A stretch of 64,000 bases of DNA from Oncomelania hupensis. Taxonomy: Eukaryota; Mollusca; Gastropoda; Littorinimorpha; Pomatiopsidae. The stretch spans positions 5,198,151-5,262,150 of the forward strand of contig CM072522.1 in the NCBI GenBank assembly GCA_036898135.1, written 5' to 3'. Below the pieces are notes generated by a model. It was not told where the DNA came from. It saw only the letters and a program-made list of their open reading frames with translations, and searched no databases. Shown here one piece after another: positions 31,509 to 41,853 of this stretch (positions are counted from its first letter, which is position 1; each line of letters begins with the position of its first letter). The position numbers and the translations under genes are program-made.

Positions 31509-32217
31509 TTTGTTGGTTAGTTATTTATTGCTTACAAGGTCCAGCAGACTGCAAAGAGCCGAATCATGACTGCAAAATCAGGACCACAACTTGGTTGAAA
31601 GAGGACGACCCTGATTGGTATGAAAGTTAGTTAGTTATTCATTGCTTACAGGGTCCAGCGGACTGCAAAGAGTCGAATCAGGACCACAAAATTAAGACCA
31701 TAACTTTGCTGAAAGAGGACTCACCCCTAATCCGCATAAAAGATCTGCCAAAACAACCCTAGTGGTAACACTGAAGGCACTCCACCAGCCAGTCACTTTA
31801 CAATAAAGGCATCCCACAAAGGGGATGCTGAGGCTACACTATTATTTATCAAACCCCCGTTTACCAAAACAAAATAGAATACAAACATCATTATAAAATA
31901 TTAACAAAACACATACATAAAAATTCCTAAATTGCTAAATAATATTATAGGAGGCCCTTGTGACCATTTGGCAGAAAGCGTCCAGTATTCCAAGGCTGAC
32001 CCAACAGACCTCATACACAAATGAGTTTTGGAAGAGTCAAGAAAAAAAAAGTTGGTGACTGGTCTAGCGAAAAAGATAGTATAGTAGATTGCTAGAACAG
32101 AGTAGGAATGAGAAAGAACAAATGAGAAAAACAGCGACAGAGGGAATTTAAAGCACTAAATTTCCAGAAAGTGGGGATATATTTTATACAGAAACCCCCG
32201 ACAACTTCACGGGGGAC
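31509..32217 (-). mobile_element. Retroposon X3 with duplicated 3' end
   Basis: This copy is flanked by an 11-bp duplication with one mismatch (31498-31508 and 32218-32228). Its tail is an AACT repeat. The 3' terminal 100 bp occur twice in tandem (about 31525-31620 and 31631-31730). The 5' hairpin stem CCCCCG/CGGGGG is intact, though its loop sequence differs from other copies. Confidence 0.8.
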
Positions 32218-32557
32218 GTAACTCAAAAGTCGTTGGGTGGGAGGGGGGGGGGGGGGGGGGCACCACAGATGATCGTTTAACCAGCATACTCCATCTTTCT
32301 CTGTTCTCAGCAACCATCATGGCTTCGCTCAGTGTCAAGCCAGTCCATTCTTGAATGTTGTCCTCCCACCTCTTTTTCTATCTGTCCTCCAACCTCTTTT
32401 TTTCAATCTCTTTCTGCCCCCCCCCCCCCCCCTTGCAGTGTGCCTGGCAGGATAGTCTTTGCAAGACCTGATGATGTGGTGACGTGGCCATACCATCGGG
32501 GGTTTCATTTCTTCACCACTGTGAGCATATCAACGTGTTGTCCAATGGCTTGCGTGA
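32218..32557 (-). pseudogene. RTE LINE fragment D, C-terminal remnant
   Basis: This matches the end of the RTE ORF and 3' UTR (ACCACAGATGATCG on the plus strand). A run of Gs at about 32243-32260 and a run of Cs at about 32417-32432 have expanded inside it. It is too short and broken to code for anything. Confidence 0.7.
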
Positions 32558-33459
32558 AGATTCATGGGACAAAGAACTATATATATAGGCCAGATCGAAC
32601 ATCAAAAAGCCTTGGGGGAACATAGAACTGTGGGCCGGGATTTATAGATGTGACAGGACAGGGATAGGAAGAATTTATCAACCAGTCCAAACAGGTAAGT
32701 TTTTCTTTCCCCTGCGGTACTTTCATTTTCCAAAGAAGATGCGGTTTCGCAGAAAATAAGACAATACTTTAAAAAAAGGATGAAATGAATTAAGGAAAGA
32801 ATGAAGAAAGGAAGGAAGCCCTGAAACACACGACATAAAACCCCTACTTACTAACAATAACAGTCTTTTATTCTGTTTCATTCTCATAACTGTCAAAAGT
32901 ATATCAAAACTCTACACATCTATCATTTACGCATCTACACATTTATCACATTTACTAATAAAGGTTTAAAGAGAATATAAACATTAATATAAAATAACTA
33001 GAAACTATGTTATTATGGCTACAGTGAACATGTTGATGCTCACTTAAACTGAAAAATCTAACACTGAAAAAGATTTATTGCCCCAATAGTGAAAAGGCAA
33101 TAATATTATACATTACAACACTATTAATAATAATACACTAAGTTATTGACCTAGAAGCAAATACTTTAAATTTATGGCTTACCCTATTTGTGGAACAAGG
33201 GCCTACAAATTCTTTTTGTCAACGTTTTAGAATGTCTTGCTTCTGAAATTTATCATAGCTAAGTGATGGAATATGTTTTATTGGGAATAGGGTATAATTT
33301 CCAAAACTACTTCTTCTTCAGGATACTGTGGATACTCTGCCAAGGCGGATAAACAACTCCACAATTTTGGGGGTGCGCATAGCCGGCCTCAGTCATTAAG
33401 CTGGGCGAACCAGTTTGGTGTCATTTAAAAGCTTAAATGTTAAATTTTATACAAGGTCC
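32558..33459. other. Unclassified intronic sequence
   Basis: AT-rich, with no supported gene or repeat end. Open frames are short and not recognisable. Confidence 0.3.
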
Positions 33460-35167
33460 GATGGCCACGATACTAGCTGGCCCTTAGCAGATTCAGAACA
33501 GCCATTCTGAATGCTGATAAGTTGGAAGCTCTGACACTGTCATAATTTAGATTGTTCCACACCCTGGGAAGAACGAGTGCAGATGGGTATCGGTTCTGCA
33601 ATGGTGGAGCTGGAGCTTCTGCTGATGGCCTCTGGTGGAGCGAGAAACTGGCTGGCACAACCCAGGAGGTGGAATGATGTCAACAAGATCATGCAGGATT
33701 TTGTACATCATGCACACCCTGTCAACTGCTCTGCGGAGCTGAAGCTGTTCCAAATCAAGATGCTTGACCATTTCAGTGGCACTGGCAGTTCTACTGTAGT
33801 TGTTGAGGATCCTGCGTGCAGCATGGCATTGCACGGACTCAAGGATGCCTTGTAGGTTTTGTTGATGTGGGGCCCGTACCACTGAAGCTTATTCTAGTAC
33901 AGGTCAAACCAAGCCCTTGTAGCACTGAACCTGCACCGATTTTGGACATCCCTTGAGATTTTTGCATGTGAAGGTGCAGGACCTGTTGGCTTTGGCTGTT
34001 GCTGAGTCGATGTGTTTGCGCCAGTGCAGGCCTGACCCCAAGGTACTTGGCACTTGGAACGCTGGCAAGTTGCTGTCCATGGAGGTAATATGCTGAGGGG
34101 ACTCTTTGGTGATTTCTGGTGAGAGAGGGGACATGGATTTTATCTACGTTAAAAGCCATCTGCCATCTACGTTCCCATGCTGCCAACTTGTCGAGGTCCT
34201 CCTGCAGCCACTGGACATCAGCCTGGCTTTTGATGTAGGAGTAAAAGAGAGTGTCATCAGCAAAGAATAATTCTAGAATGGATACCCTCAGTAATATCAT
34301 TGATGAAGATCAGGAACAGAGTGGGTCCAAGAACGGAGCCCTGCAGGACACCAGAGAGGACTAACCCCACACTCAACTTTGTGCCTTCAACAACCACCTG
34401 CTGTGTGCGATTGGACAGAAAACAAGCAATCCAATCTCTCGTCTTGCCTCAGATGCCATAGTACTCCAGCTTTGTGAGAAGGCGCTGGTGGGGCACTTTG
34501 TCAAAGGCCTTGGACAAGTCAAGGAGAATGATGTCAGTGCCCGGCCTTGTCTATTTCTGCTGCAAGGTCTTCCGCAATGAGGATTAGTTGAGTCTCGCAA
34601 GAACGCTTTTGAAGTGTGTTGACTTGGACCAGTATTGAGTCTGCCAATGACCCAGGGGGATTTCACTTGAGATCATGCTGGTTTTTACTGCTAAGAGCAC
34701 ACCACAATAGCCAGATGGACGATCTTTTCTGTATACGTTGTAGGTTGGTGGGAAGAATTCTGCGCTGGTGTTTTCAGGCTTGAGCCAAGTTTTGGTACCT
34801 ATCACAATATCTTGGTCAGCGATGTTCAGCAGAGTTAACAATTCTGCTTTTTTGGGGCGGAGGTTTTGGAAGTTTATGATGCAGGATCGGAAGACGTACT
34901 TCGTATAGGTATGGGATATTCTGTAGTATCTTCTTGCGATACAGAAGAACCTGTTGAGTTGAAATCAGGAGGAACCATTTGGTGTTCAGATGTGGATGTG
35001 AGTGGAGTGGGGCCAGTGAAGAGGAGTCGTTCCTGTGTAGCACTAGATCCAGTAGGAAATACCGGGTCTACATCACTAGTACTTTGTGTTTGTATGTGTG
35101 AAAGTGATGAAGCCCTTGAGCTTAATATTCCTGCCAATGAGGAGGCAAGCTGGAGGAGTGATTCATT
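33460..35167 (-). pseudogene. CR1-type LINE J: endonuclease and RT (decayed)
   Basis: Reading minus, the endonuclease start is seen as DIVIGTKTWLKPENTSAEFF and YRKDRPSGYCGVLLAVK. A deletion then joins it to RT, which keeps LSKAFDKVPHQRLL, VLQGSVLGPTLFLIFIND, FADDTLFYSY and the C-terminal LPRVWNNL in several frames. The N-terminal extension (2A-like motif and PHD finger) lies at 35878-36246 beyond retroposon X4. It cannot make a working protein. Confidence 0.8.
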
Positions 35168-35877
35168 GATTGATTGATTGATTGTTGCTTTAGGTCCAGC
35201 GGACTCTTCCGAGCCAAATCAGGACCGGACAACCCCCGATCCGCATAAAAGATCTGCTGAAACAACCCTAGTGGGAAAACTGAATGCCCTCCACCGTCCA
35301 GTCACTTTACAATAAAGACATCCCACGCAGGGGACGGCTGAGGCTTTACCCCAACTACTCGAACCCCCGGTTACAAAAACAAAATAGAATACAAACATCA
35401 TTATAAATTATCAACAAAACACATACATATAAAATGCCTATATTGCTAAATAATAACATCATAGGAAGCCCTAGTGACCACCCGGCAGAAAGCGTCCAAT
35501 ACTCCCAAGCTGATCCAACAGACCTCATACACAAACAAGGAGTCTTGTCCAGGAAGAGTTTTCAAGAAAAAAGGTAGGTCATTGATCTAGCGAAGAAGAA
35601 GATAGTATAGCAGAGTGATGGGACAGAGCAGGAATGGGAAAGAGCAAATGAGGAAGACAGTGACAGTGGGAATTTAAAGCACTAAATTTCCAGAAAGTGG
35701 GGATACTATTTATACTGAAACCCCCGGCACTCCAACGGGGGTACTGTTGAAGCAGTGAATCGGTCATGCCTATAAAGGAAAGACAGGTTTTCAACTGGGG
35801 CTTTCACTTTTCCCTTTATAGGTTAGAACAATCTACAGTGGCAAGATTGCTCATGACCCCAAGGGGTGAGTGATTCA
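35168..35877 (-). mobile_element. Retroposon X4 (long form)
   Basis: This 710-bp copy is flanked by GAGTGATTCATT at 35156-35167 and 35878-35889 (12 bp, perfect). It has a CAAT-repeat tail and the shared stem-loop terminus. Its 5' end begins ACCCCTTGGGGTCATGAGC, about 130 bp upstream of where the short forms begin. Removing it rejoins the J LINE frame. Confidence 0.85.
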
Positions 35878-36246
35878 TTATTATTCTGGCTATCCATAGG
35901 ACAGATAAGTGAATCTGCTGTCACTGGTCTGAAAAGCGAGGAGGACAAATTTGGGAGGCCGCAATAGAAACATACTCATGGTGTGAGTGATGTGTGGGCA
36001 AATATATAGTGTCACTCATCCGAATGCACTTTGTGTGGTACCACGTTTCACAATTGTCACATGCTATGCCATGATCCGTGTACCTGACACACTTTCTGCA
36101 TTCTTCACATGGATCTTGACTGGGTCAGGGTTTTCTTCTATGTCATTGGATAGAAGCAGGCAAAGCAGGAAGTACATCAAGATCCACAACATTCTGTTGT
36201 TTATCCTGCCTGACACTGTCAATGCACAAGGATTATCCTGTTTTTA
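35878..36246 (-). pseudogene. LINE J N-terminus: 2A-like motif and PHD-type finger
   Basis: The minus-strand translation has a hydrophobic LCLLLSNDIEENPDP, close to the DxExNPGP consensus of 2A ribosome-skipping peptides. A two-base frameshift later comes a PHD-type zinc finger, CDNCETWYHTKC, then CFYCGLPNLSSSLF. This arrangement is known from CR1-group LINEs of marine invertebrates, where the 2A-like peptide precedes the finger and the endonuclease. Here Gly-to-Asp in the NPGP core and the frameshift would disable it. Confidence 0.7.
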
Positions 36247-36952
36247 CCCCTTGGGGTCATGAGCAATCTTGTCACTGTAGATTGTTCTAACCTATAAAGG
36301 GAACAGTGAAAGCCCCAGTTGAAAACCTGTCTTGCCTTTGTAGGCATGACTAATTCACTGCGGCAACAGTTCCCCCCGTTGGAGTGCCGGGGGTTTCAGT
36401 ATAAATAGTATCCCCACTTTCTGGAAATTTAGTGCTTTAAATTCCCACTGTCGCTGTCTTCATCATTTGCTCTTTCCCATTCCTGATCTGTCCTATCACT
36501 CTGCTATACTTTCTTCTTCTTCGCTAGATCAATGACCTACCTTTTTTCTTGAAAACTCTTCCTGGACAAGACTCCTTGTTTGTGTATGAGGTCTGTTGGA
36601 TCAGTTTGGGAGTGTTGGACGCTTTCTGCCGGGTGGTCACTAGGGCTTCCTATGATTGTATTATTTCGCACTATAGGCATCTTATATGTATGTGTTTTGT
36701 TGATGATTTGTAATGATGGTTGTATTCTATTTTGTTTTTGTAACCGGGGTGTTCGCGTAGTTGAGGTCAACCCTCAGCCGTCCCCCGCGTGGGATGTCTT
36801 TATTGTAAAGTGACTGGCCGGTGGAGGGCATTCAATTTTCCCACTAGGGTTGTTTCGGCAGATCTTTTATGCGGATCGGGGGTTGTCCGGTCCTGATTTG
36901 GCTCGGAAGAGTCCGCTGGACCTAAAGCAACAATAAATCAATCAATCAATCA
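36247..36952 (+). mobile_element. Retroposon X5 (long form)
   Basis: This copy has the same 5' start as X4 (CCCCTTGGGGTCATGAGC) and a CAAT-repeat tail. It is flanked by ATCCTGTTTTTA at 36235-36246 and 36953-36964 (12 bp). It lies in the opposite orientation to X4, making a roughly 0.7-kb inverted repeat around the J LINE N-terminus. Confidence 0.85.
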
Positions 36953-36964
36953 ATCCTGTTTTTA

Positions 36965-37189
36965 GCAGCACTTGTAACTCAAAAGCAGACCAATAAACTC
37001 AAGAAGTATTTTAAAGATAAATTCACAGTTTTCATCTGAATTCCAACAGGTAAATAATCACAAACTATTCAAATTTAAGCAATAAAACCAGTTTATACTA
37101 CTTGCTAAATTACTAATAAGAACAATACTCGTATCATTAGCCTATTAGATAAGAATACAACTAAAAGGAAATGACAGCCTACTCAAAAA
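36965..37189. other. Unclassified, possibly LINE J 5' flank
   Basis: AT-rich and without a recognisable gene. It continues the target sequence of X5 and may be the 5' UTR of LINE J. Confidence 0.3.
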
Positions 37190-37383
37190 TTACTTTAGGT
37201 ATACACTTCTTACTTCCTTCCTCATCACCATCCTTACCACTCTCCCTTTCTCTCTCTCAAAACTAAGGTCTAAAATGACCTTGACTTTCAAAATCAACGT
37301 AAAAAATGGAATATATATGAAAGATCAATATACTATCTCTAAATACAACAAGTTTGGACTTCATACCTGTCATAGTTTAGGGT
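37190..37383 (+). repeat. Dispersed ACCTTGA-type repeat, copy 2 (left part)
   Basis: The stretch AAAATGACCTTGACTTTCAA, then GATCAATATACTATCTCTAAA and TTTGGACTTCATACCT matches about 55245-55345. It is cut by retroposon X6, with ATAGTTTAGGGT on both sides, and continues at 39512. Confidence 0.6.
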
Positions 37384-37420
37384 ATCCCCTGTTGGAATGC
37401 CGTGAGTTTCTGTATACATA

Positions 37421-38949
37421 CAGGGTTCATACTCAAATTGTTGTAAAAAATTCAAGGAGTTTTCAAGGAGATTTCAAGGAGTTTTTCCAAAAATTCAAGG
37501 AGTTTTTAAAAATAGTAAACGCACATAATAATGATTTATAAATAGTCAAAATAAAGGATAAATCTTTTACCCAGTAATATCCATAAATTGTTTGCAACTG
37601 GTCATGAATCTGATGGTGATACTGATGTTGATATTGATACTGATTATAAAATCTACACCATATAAATATTGCATGTCGATGAAGTTGCAGTTATGATGAT
37701 GATGCAGATACGGAGTCTATACACATTTAAATAATAATTGTGATTGATTGATTGATTGTTGCTTTAGGTCCAGCGGACTCTTCCGAGCCAAATCAGGACC
37801 GGACAACCCCCGATCCGCATAAAAGATCTGCTGAAACAACCCTAGTGGGAAAATTGAATGCCCTCCACCGGCCAGTCACTTTACAATAAAGACATCCCAC
37901 GCAGGGGACGGCTGAGGCTTTACCCCAACTACTCGAACCCCCGGTTACAAAAACACAATAGAATACAAACATCATTATAAATTATCAACAAAACATATAC
38001 ATATAAAATGCCTATACTGCTAAATAATAACATCATAGGAAGCCCTAGTGACCGCCCGGCAGAAAGCGTCCAACACTCCCAAGCTGATCCAACAGACCTC
38101 ATACACAAACAAGGAGTCTTGTCCAGGAAGAGTTTTCAAGAAAAAAGGTAGGTCATTGATCTAGCGAAGAAGAAGATAGTATAGCATTAGCAGAGTGATA
38201 GGACAGAGCAGGAATGGGAAAGAGTAAATGAGGAAGACAGCGACAGTGGGAATTTAAAGCACTAAATTTCCAGAAAGTGGGGATACTATTTATACTGAAA
38301 CCCCCTGCACCCCAACGGGGGTTAATAATTGTGAAACATGTTGTCCTTAGATACAAGTTAGAGAACTGTAAAAAGTCAGAAAGAGATACCACCACCGGCT
38401 AATAATACAGATAAATGAGTTTTCAGTTATTTTAGTTTTTCCATCCCTTCATCAATCTGACGGGAAATCTTCTCCAGCTGGATCTTTATTTCCTTAGATT
38501 TGCTTCACAGCTCATTTGACTGGATTAAACACACAATTGCCTCCAGGCATTTTTACCGATTCAGTCAGCAAACACGCGTGGAAAAAACAAAGGATGTAGG
38601 AAACCGAGAACTGCGCGTGCGCGCGCGACAGCAAGGGAATGAACAATTTCTAGTGGTGGTTATTTCCCTTATCATTAGCAGACGACAAAAGTTACGATCG
38701 TCGAACAGTTGACAACACAAATAATATTATAATTTTTGTTTTATAAATTTTTATTTTTCAATGGCTTTTTGGAAAACTTGACAATAAAATCTCGAGGTCA
38801 AGCAATGGATAGATACACTGGTTGAAATTTCAAGGAGTTTTCAAGGAGCTGAGGCAATTTGGCTATTTTCAAGGAGATTCAAGGGCCCTTGAACAAGACA
38901 TGGAAAATTCAAGGAGATTCAAGGAGGTTCAAGGAGCGTACGAACCCTG
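37421..38949. mobile_element. TIR element (CAGGGTTC ends) with 6-bp target duplication
   Basis: Ends are CAGGGTTCATAC and the inverse of CAGGGTTCGTAC, flanked by TACATA (37415-37420 and 38950-38955). Subterminal regions repeat TTCAAGGAG many times on both sides. It contains the later insertion X7. No transposase is recognised. It resembles hAT-like CAGGG ends, but an 8-bp duplication is not present. Confidence 0.7.
37744..38322 (-). mobile_element. Retroposon X7
   Basis: A 579-bp copy is flanked by a perfect 12-bp duplication TAATAATTGTGA (37732-37743 and 38323-38334). It has a CAAT-repeat tail and a 5' start ACCCCCGTTGGGGTGC. This is the best-defined short-form copy. It sits inside the MITE, which sits inside X6, so it is the youngest of the three. 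Confidence 0.9.
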
Positions 38950-39511
38950 TACATAGTATAGTATACCCACTTTCTGGAAATGTAGTGTTTTAAATTCCCA
39001 TTGTCACTGCCATTCTCATTTGTTCTTTCTCATTCCTACTCTGTTCTATCACTCTACTATCTTCTTCTCTATCACCTACCTTTTTTTATTGAAAACTCTC
39101 CCAAAACCTCATTTGTGTATGGGGTCTGTTGGGTCAGCTTGGGGGTGTTGGACGCTTTCTGCCAAATGGTCACTAGGGCTTTCTATGGTATTATTATTTA
39201 GCAATATAGGCATTTGTATATAGGTATGTGTTTTGTTAATATTTTATAATGATGTTTATATTCTATTTTGTTTTTGCAAACTGGGGTTCGATAAATTAGA
39301 GTACAGCCTCAACGTCCCCTGCATGGAATGCCTTTATTGTAAAGTGACTGGCTGGTGGAGTGCCTTCAGTGTTACCATTAGGGTTGTTTTAGCAGATCTT
39401 TTATATGGATCAGGGGTGAGTCCTCTTTCAACCAAGTTGTCCTGATTCGGCTCTTTGCAGTCCGCTGGACCCTATAAACAATTACCAACTAACTAACAAA
39501 TAGTTTAGGGT

Positions 39512-40930
39512 CAAGGTCATTTCAAAGTACCTAAACAGACCATTTCGGACAGCTCCAGTGACCTTGAACTTGTAGCGAGGACCAAATTTGCAACGTGTTT
39601 TTCATTAATATCTACCATGCATCAAAGAATCATAAGCTTACAACCAATAACTTGGGAAAAAAGTGAAATTTTGTGAAAAACTGTCATTTTTTAAATAACA
39701 TTTTTTACCTGTGACTTTGACCTTCAAGTGAGATAATTCATTCACTAATAAGTTTTGAGATCTCATGAATATATACACAGTCCTGATACTTTTTGTTTTG
39801 CTGTGTATTATGTGTGTGTATGCAGCATGTATGTGACTTGCTCATCATAACAGTGTGCTGTTATGTGTGTGCAAATCAAACACCCCTCTTACTATTTAGT
39901 CTAACACTAACATACATTTTATCAAATTTAACTAAAGGTTTTTATTTCAAATCAACAACAAGAAAATTAGGCCATAAACAGAAAACATGTTCATGAATGA
40001 TGGTTGAATAACAATATCTAAGTCCAATCCTACATTTTCCCGACAATCCCACACATCATAAATTCCAGAAATAACACACAACAATAAAAAACTAGAAGGG
40101 CAAAACACTATCACTCAAATGCTCCTTATGGAACTCGCAATATTTAACATGAAAATTAGTGTCCAGAAAAACAAAATGGCCTTTTATATGATCTTGATCT
40201 TTTAAAGCTCTGGACCTTGAGATGATCCAGACCTCACTTTGCTAGAATCTTCGCAGAGTACCATGTGAATGTCCCAACTTAACAATACAACAGTTCTGAC
40301 TCCAGAATGCCTAGAAAAATTGCCCTGTCTGTTGCGAGGTTACGTTGCTTTCTATGTAAGAATTACAGACTGCTACTTGAAAGCTAACCCTATACATATA
40401 TCCGACCAAAAATGCCACCTGGGTGCCCATGCTCTGAAAAGCTGAAGCTGCAGGAATAACATAGCCTACACAATTTCACAAGCTACTCGCTGTTCCGTTC
40501 CTCTGGTCCCCATTCAGTCTACACTTTGATCTGAGCCAAACGATATGCCAGTTTGTGAGGTGCATAGTTAATAATAATAATAATAAATAATAATAATAAT
40601 AAATGCATTATTTTGATTCATGTGACATACACAATCCTATGATGTTTGGCTGCAATAGATGAAATAAGTTCTGAGAAATTATACCACTTTCAAGTGTTGA
40701 TATATATCCTTGTGCAAATGGGGACAATAAAGATTCGTTATTCGTTATTTGTAGTTTTGCACAGTCTGACGGTTGACAGACAAACGGACGAACAGACTAA
40801 TTTTTTTCTTTTTTTTTAAATGTAATTTTTGGACTACGTAGGACTCATCTTATACAGATTTGCAACATTCTGGGGTTGTTGTTTTTTTGGGTGGGAGTGA
40901 GTACATACATTGCAATGCCTGGGAGTAAAA
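39512..40930 (+). repeat. Dispersed ACCTTGA-type repeat, copy 2 (right part), with insertions
   Basis: Segments at 39512-39790, 40090-40260 and 40750-40920 match parts of 54830-55800, for example CAGTGACCTTGAACTTG, ACTTGCAATATTTAACATG-type and TTTTGCAC..GACGG blocks. Between them (about 39795-40085 and 40265-40740) is unclassified sequence. A TAA-rich microsatellite occurs at 40572-40602. Confidence 0.5.
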
Positions 40931-41565
40931 AAAATTCACATTGACACTAATTATACCAGTTAATCGTTGTTTATCTGTACAAAGCATCATCTTTTACATA
41001 GATCTATACATTGTGCACAAAATTGGTATTCAGAAAAAACATCCGCTCGCTAGAGAACAAAATGTAAAGCAACTAAAAGCCGATTCTTAATACATGATAT
41101 ATAAGGTTGGCCAGCGAAGCAAGGCATTAAAACACATTGTGTCACAGAGGCCTTCGCAACTTTCTCGGACTGCAGCTAAAGAGTGACTTTTAGTGTTGTG
41201 GCCAGCAGCTGTGACCACTGATCCAGCTGTATCTCAGGGGCATGTCATTTTTGTTTTGGCACTCCAGGCTGTCAATGGGCTTGGAACCACTGCCTAAACA
41301 GGCTGCAATGTTATCGCCTGACATCCAGCACTTCAATTCGTTTGCCACTGCATACACCACTGAGCCCACTATGCTCTATCTCAGTATCTGCCAAACCAAT
41401 AATACGGCGGGAACCGTTTCAGATCCAAAAAGAAGGAATTTTAATGATGCATCATTTAAAATTAGCCAGAATGACATAATTGTTCATACTGCCCATAGCC
41501 AAAAAGGGGGTGGTACAGGGGTAGGCATGATTAGAACTATTATAAAAAATGTCATGATTACAAAC
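40931..41565. other. Intronic, unclassified
   Basis: This precedes (minus strand: follows) the kinase exon at 41566. The 128-codon plus-strand frame at 41242-41628 overlaps that exon antisense and is judged spurious. Confidence 0.4.
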
Positions 41566-41669
41566 CCTCCATCAGCATACTCCATCTCTATCATAAGTAC
41601 TCCATCCTCTTCAAAACTGTCAAAGTAACTGATGATGTTGGGGTGATCCAACATTGCCAGCACTCGAAC
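41566..41669 (-). CDS. NEK8/NEK9-like kinase, exon 3 of those seen
   Basis: This 104-bp exon encodes VRVLAMLDHPNIISYFDSF and then MIEMEYADGG, the end of helix C, the beta-4/beta-5 sheet and the hinge of a protein kinase N-lobe. The Met before EME is the likely gatekeeper region. The acceptor is TTGTTGCAG and the donor GTTTGT. It begins in phase 0 after the glutamate that ends exon 2 and leaves two bases for exon 4. The HPNII and EYADGG blocks match NEK-family kinases, with NEK9 and NEK8 the closest in memory. Confidence 0.88.
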
Positions 41670-41853
41670 CTGCAACAATACTGAATACTATCAAGATCAG
41701 AGAATTTCAAGCAGCTTGTGATCTAAGAATTTATTGAATCTTTTACCACAAAGGCAGTGAACAAGCTGCATAAAAAGTGTTTGGCAAAGCAAGGCATGTA
41801 TTTTGAACTGATACAATTGATGTCTACAAAATTTGTTTGGGACTGCTCCATGC

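Larger units (their letters stand above)
37384..39499 (+). mobile_element. Retroposon X6, interrupted by a MITE carrying X7
   Basis: The outer limits are fixed by ATAGTTTAGGGT at 37372-37383 and 39500-39511. The 5' part (37384-37420) starts ATCCCCTGTTGGAATGCC and stops inside the TATA-like word. The 3' part (38956-39499) runs from CCCACTTTCTGG to an AACT-repeat tail. Between them is a MITE flanked by TACATA. Net length is about 0.58 kb. Confidence 0.8.

Noticed and set aside
37421..38949. Standard hAT element
   Set aside because: The CAGGG ends fit, but the flanking duplication is 6 bp, not 8, and no transposase is seen.
41242..41628. 128-codon plus-strand open frame
   Set aside because: It overlaps the kinase exon on the opposite strand and has no recognisable motif. 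The minus-strand exon has splice sites and conserved residues.
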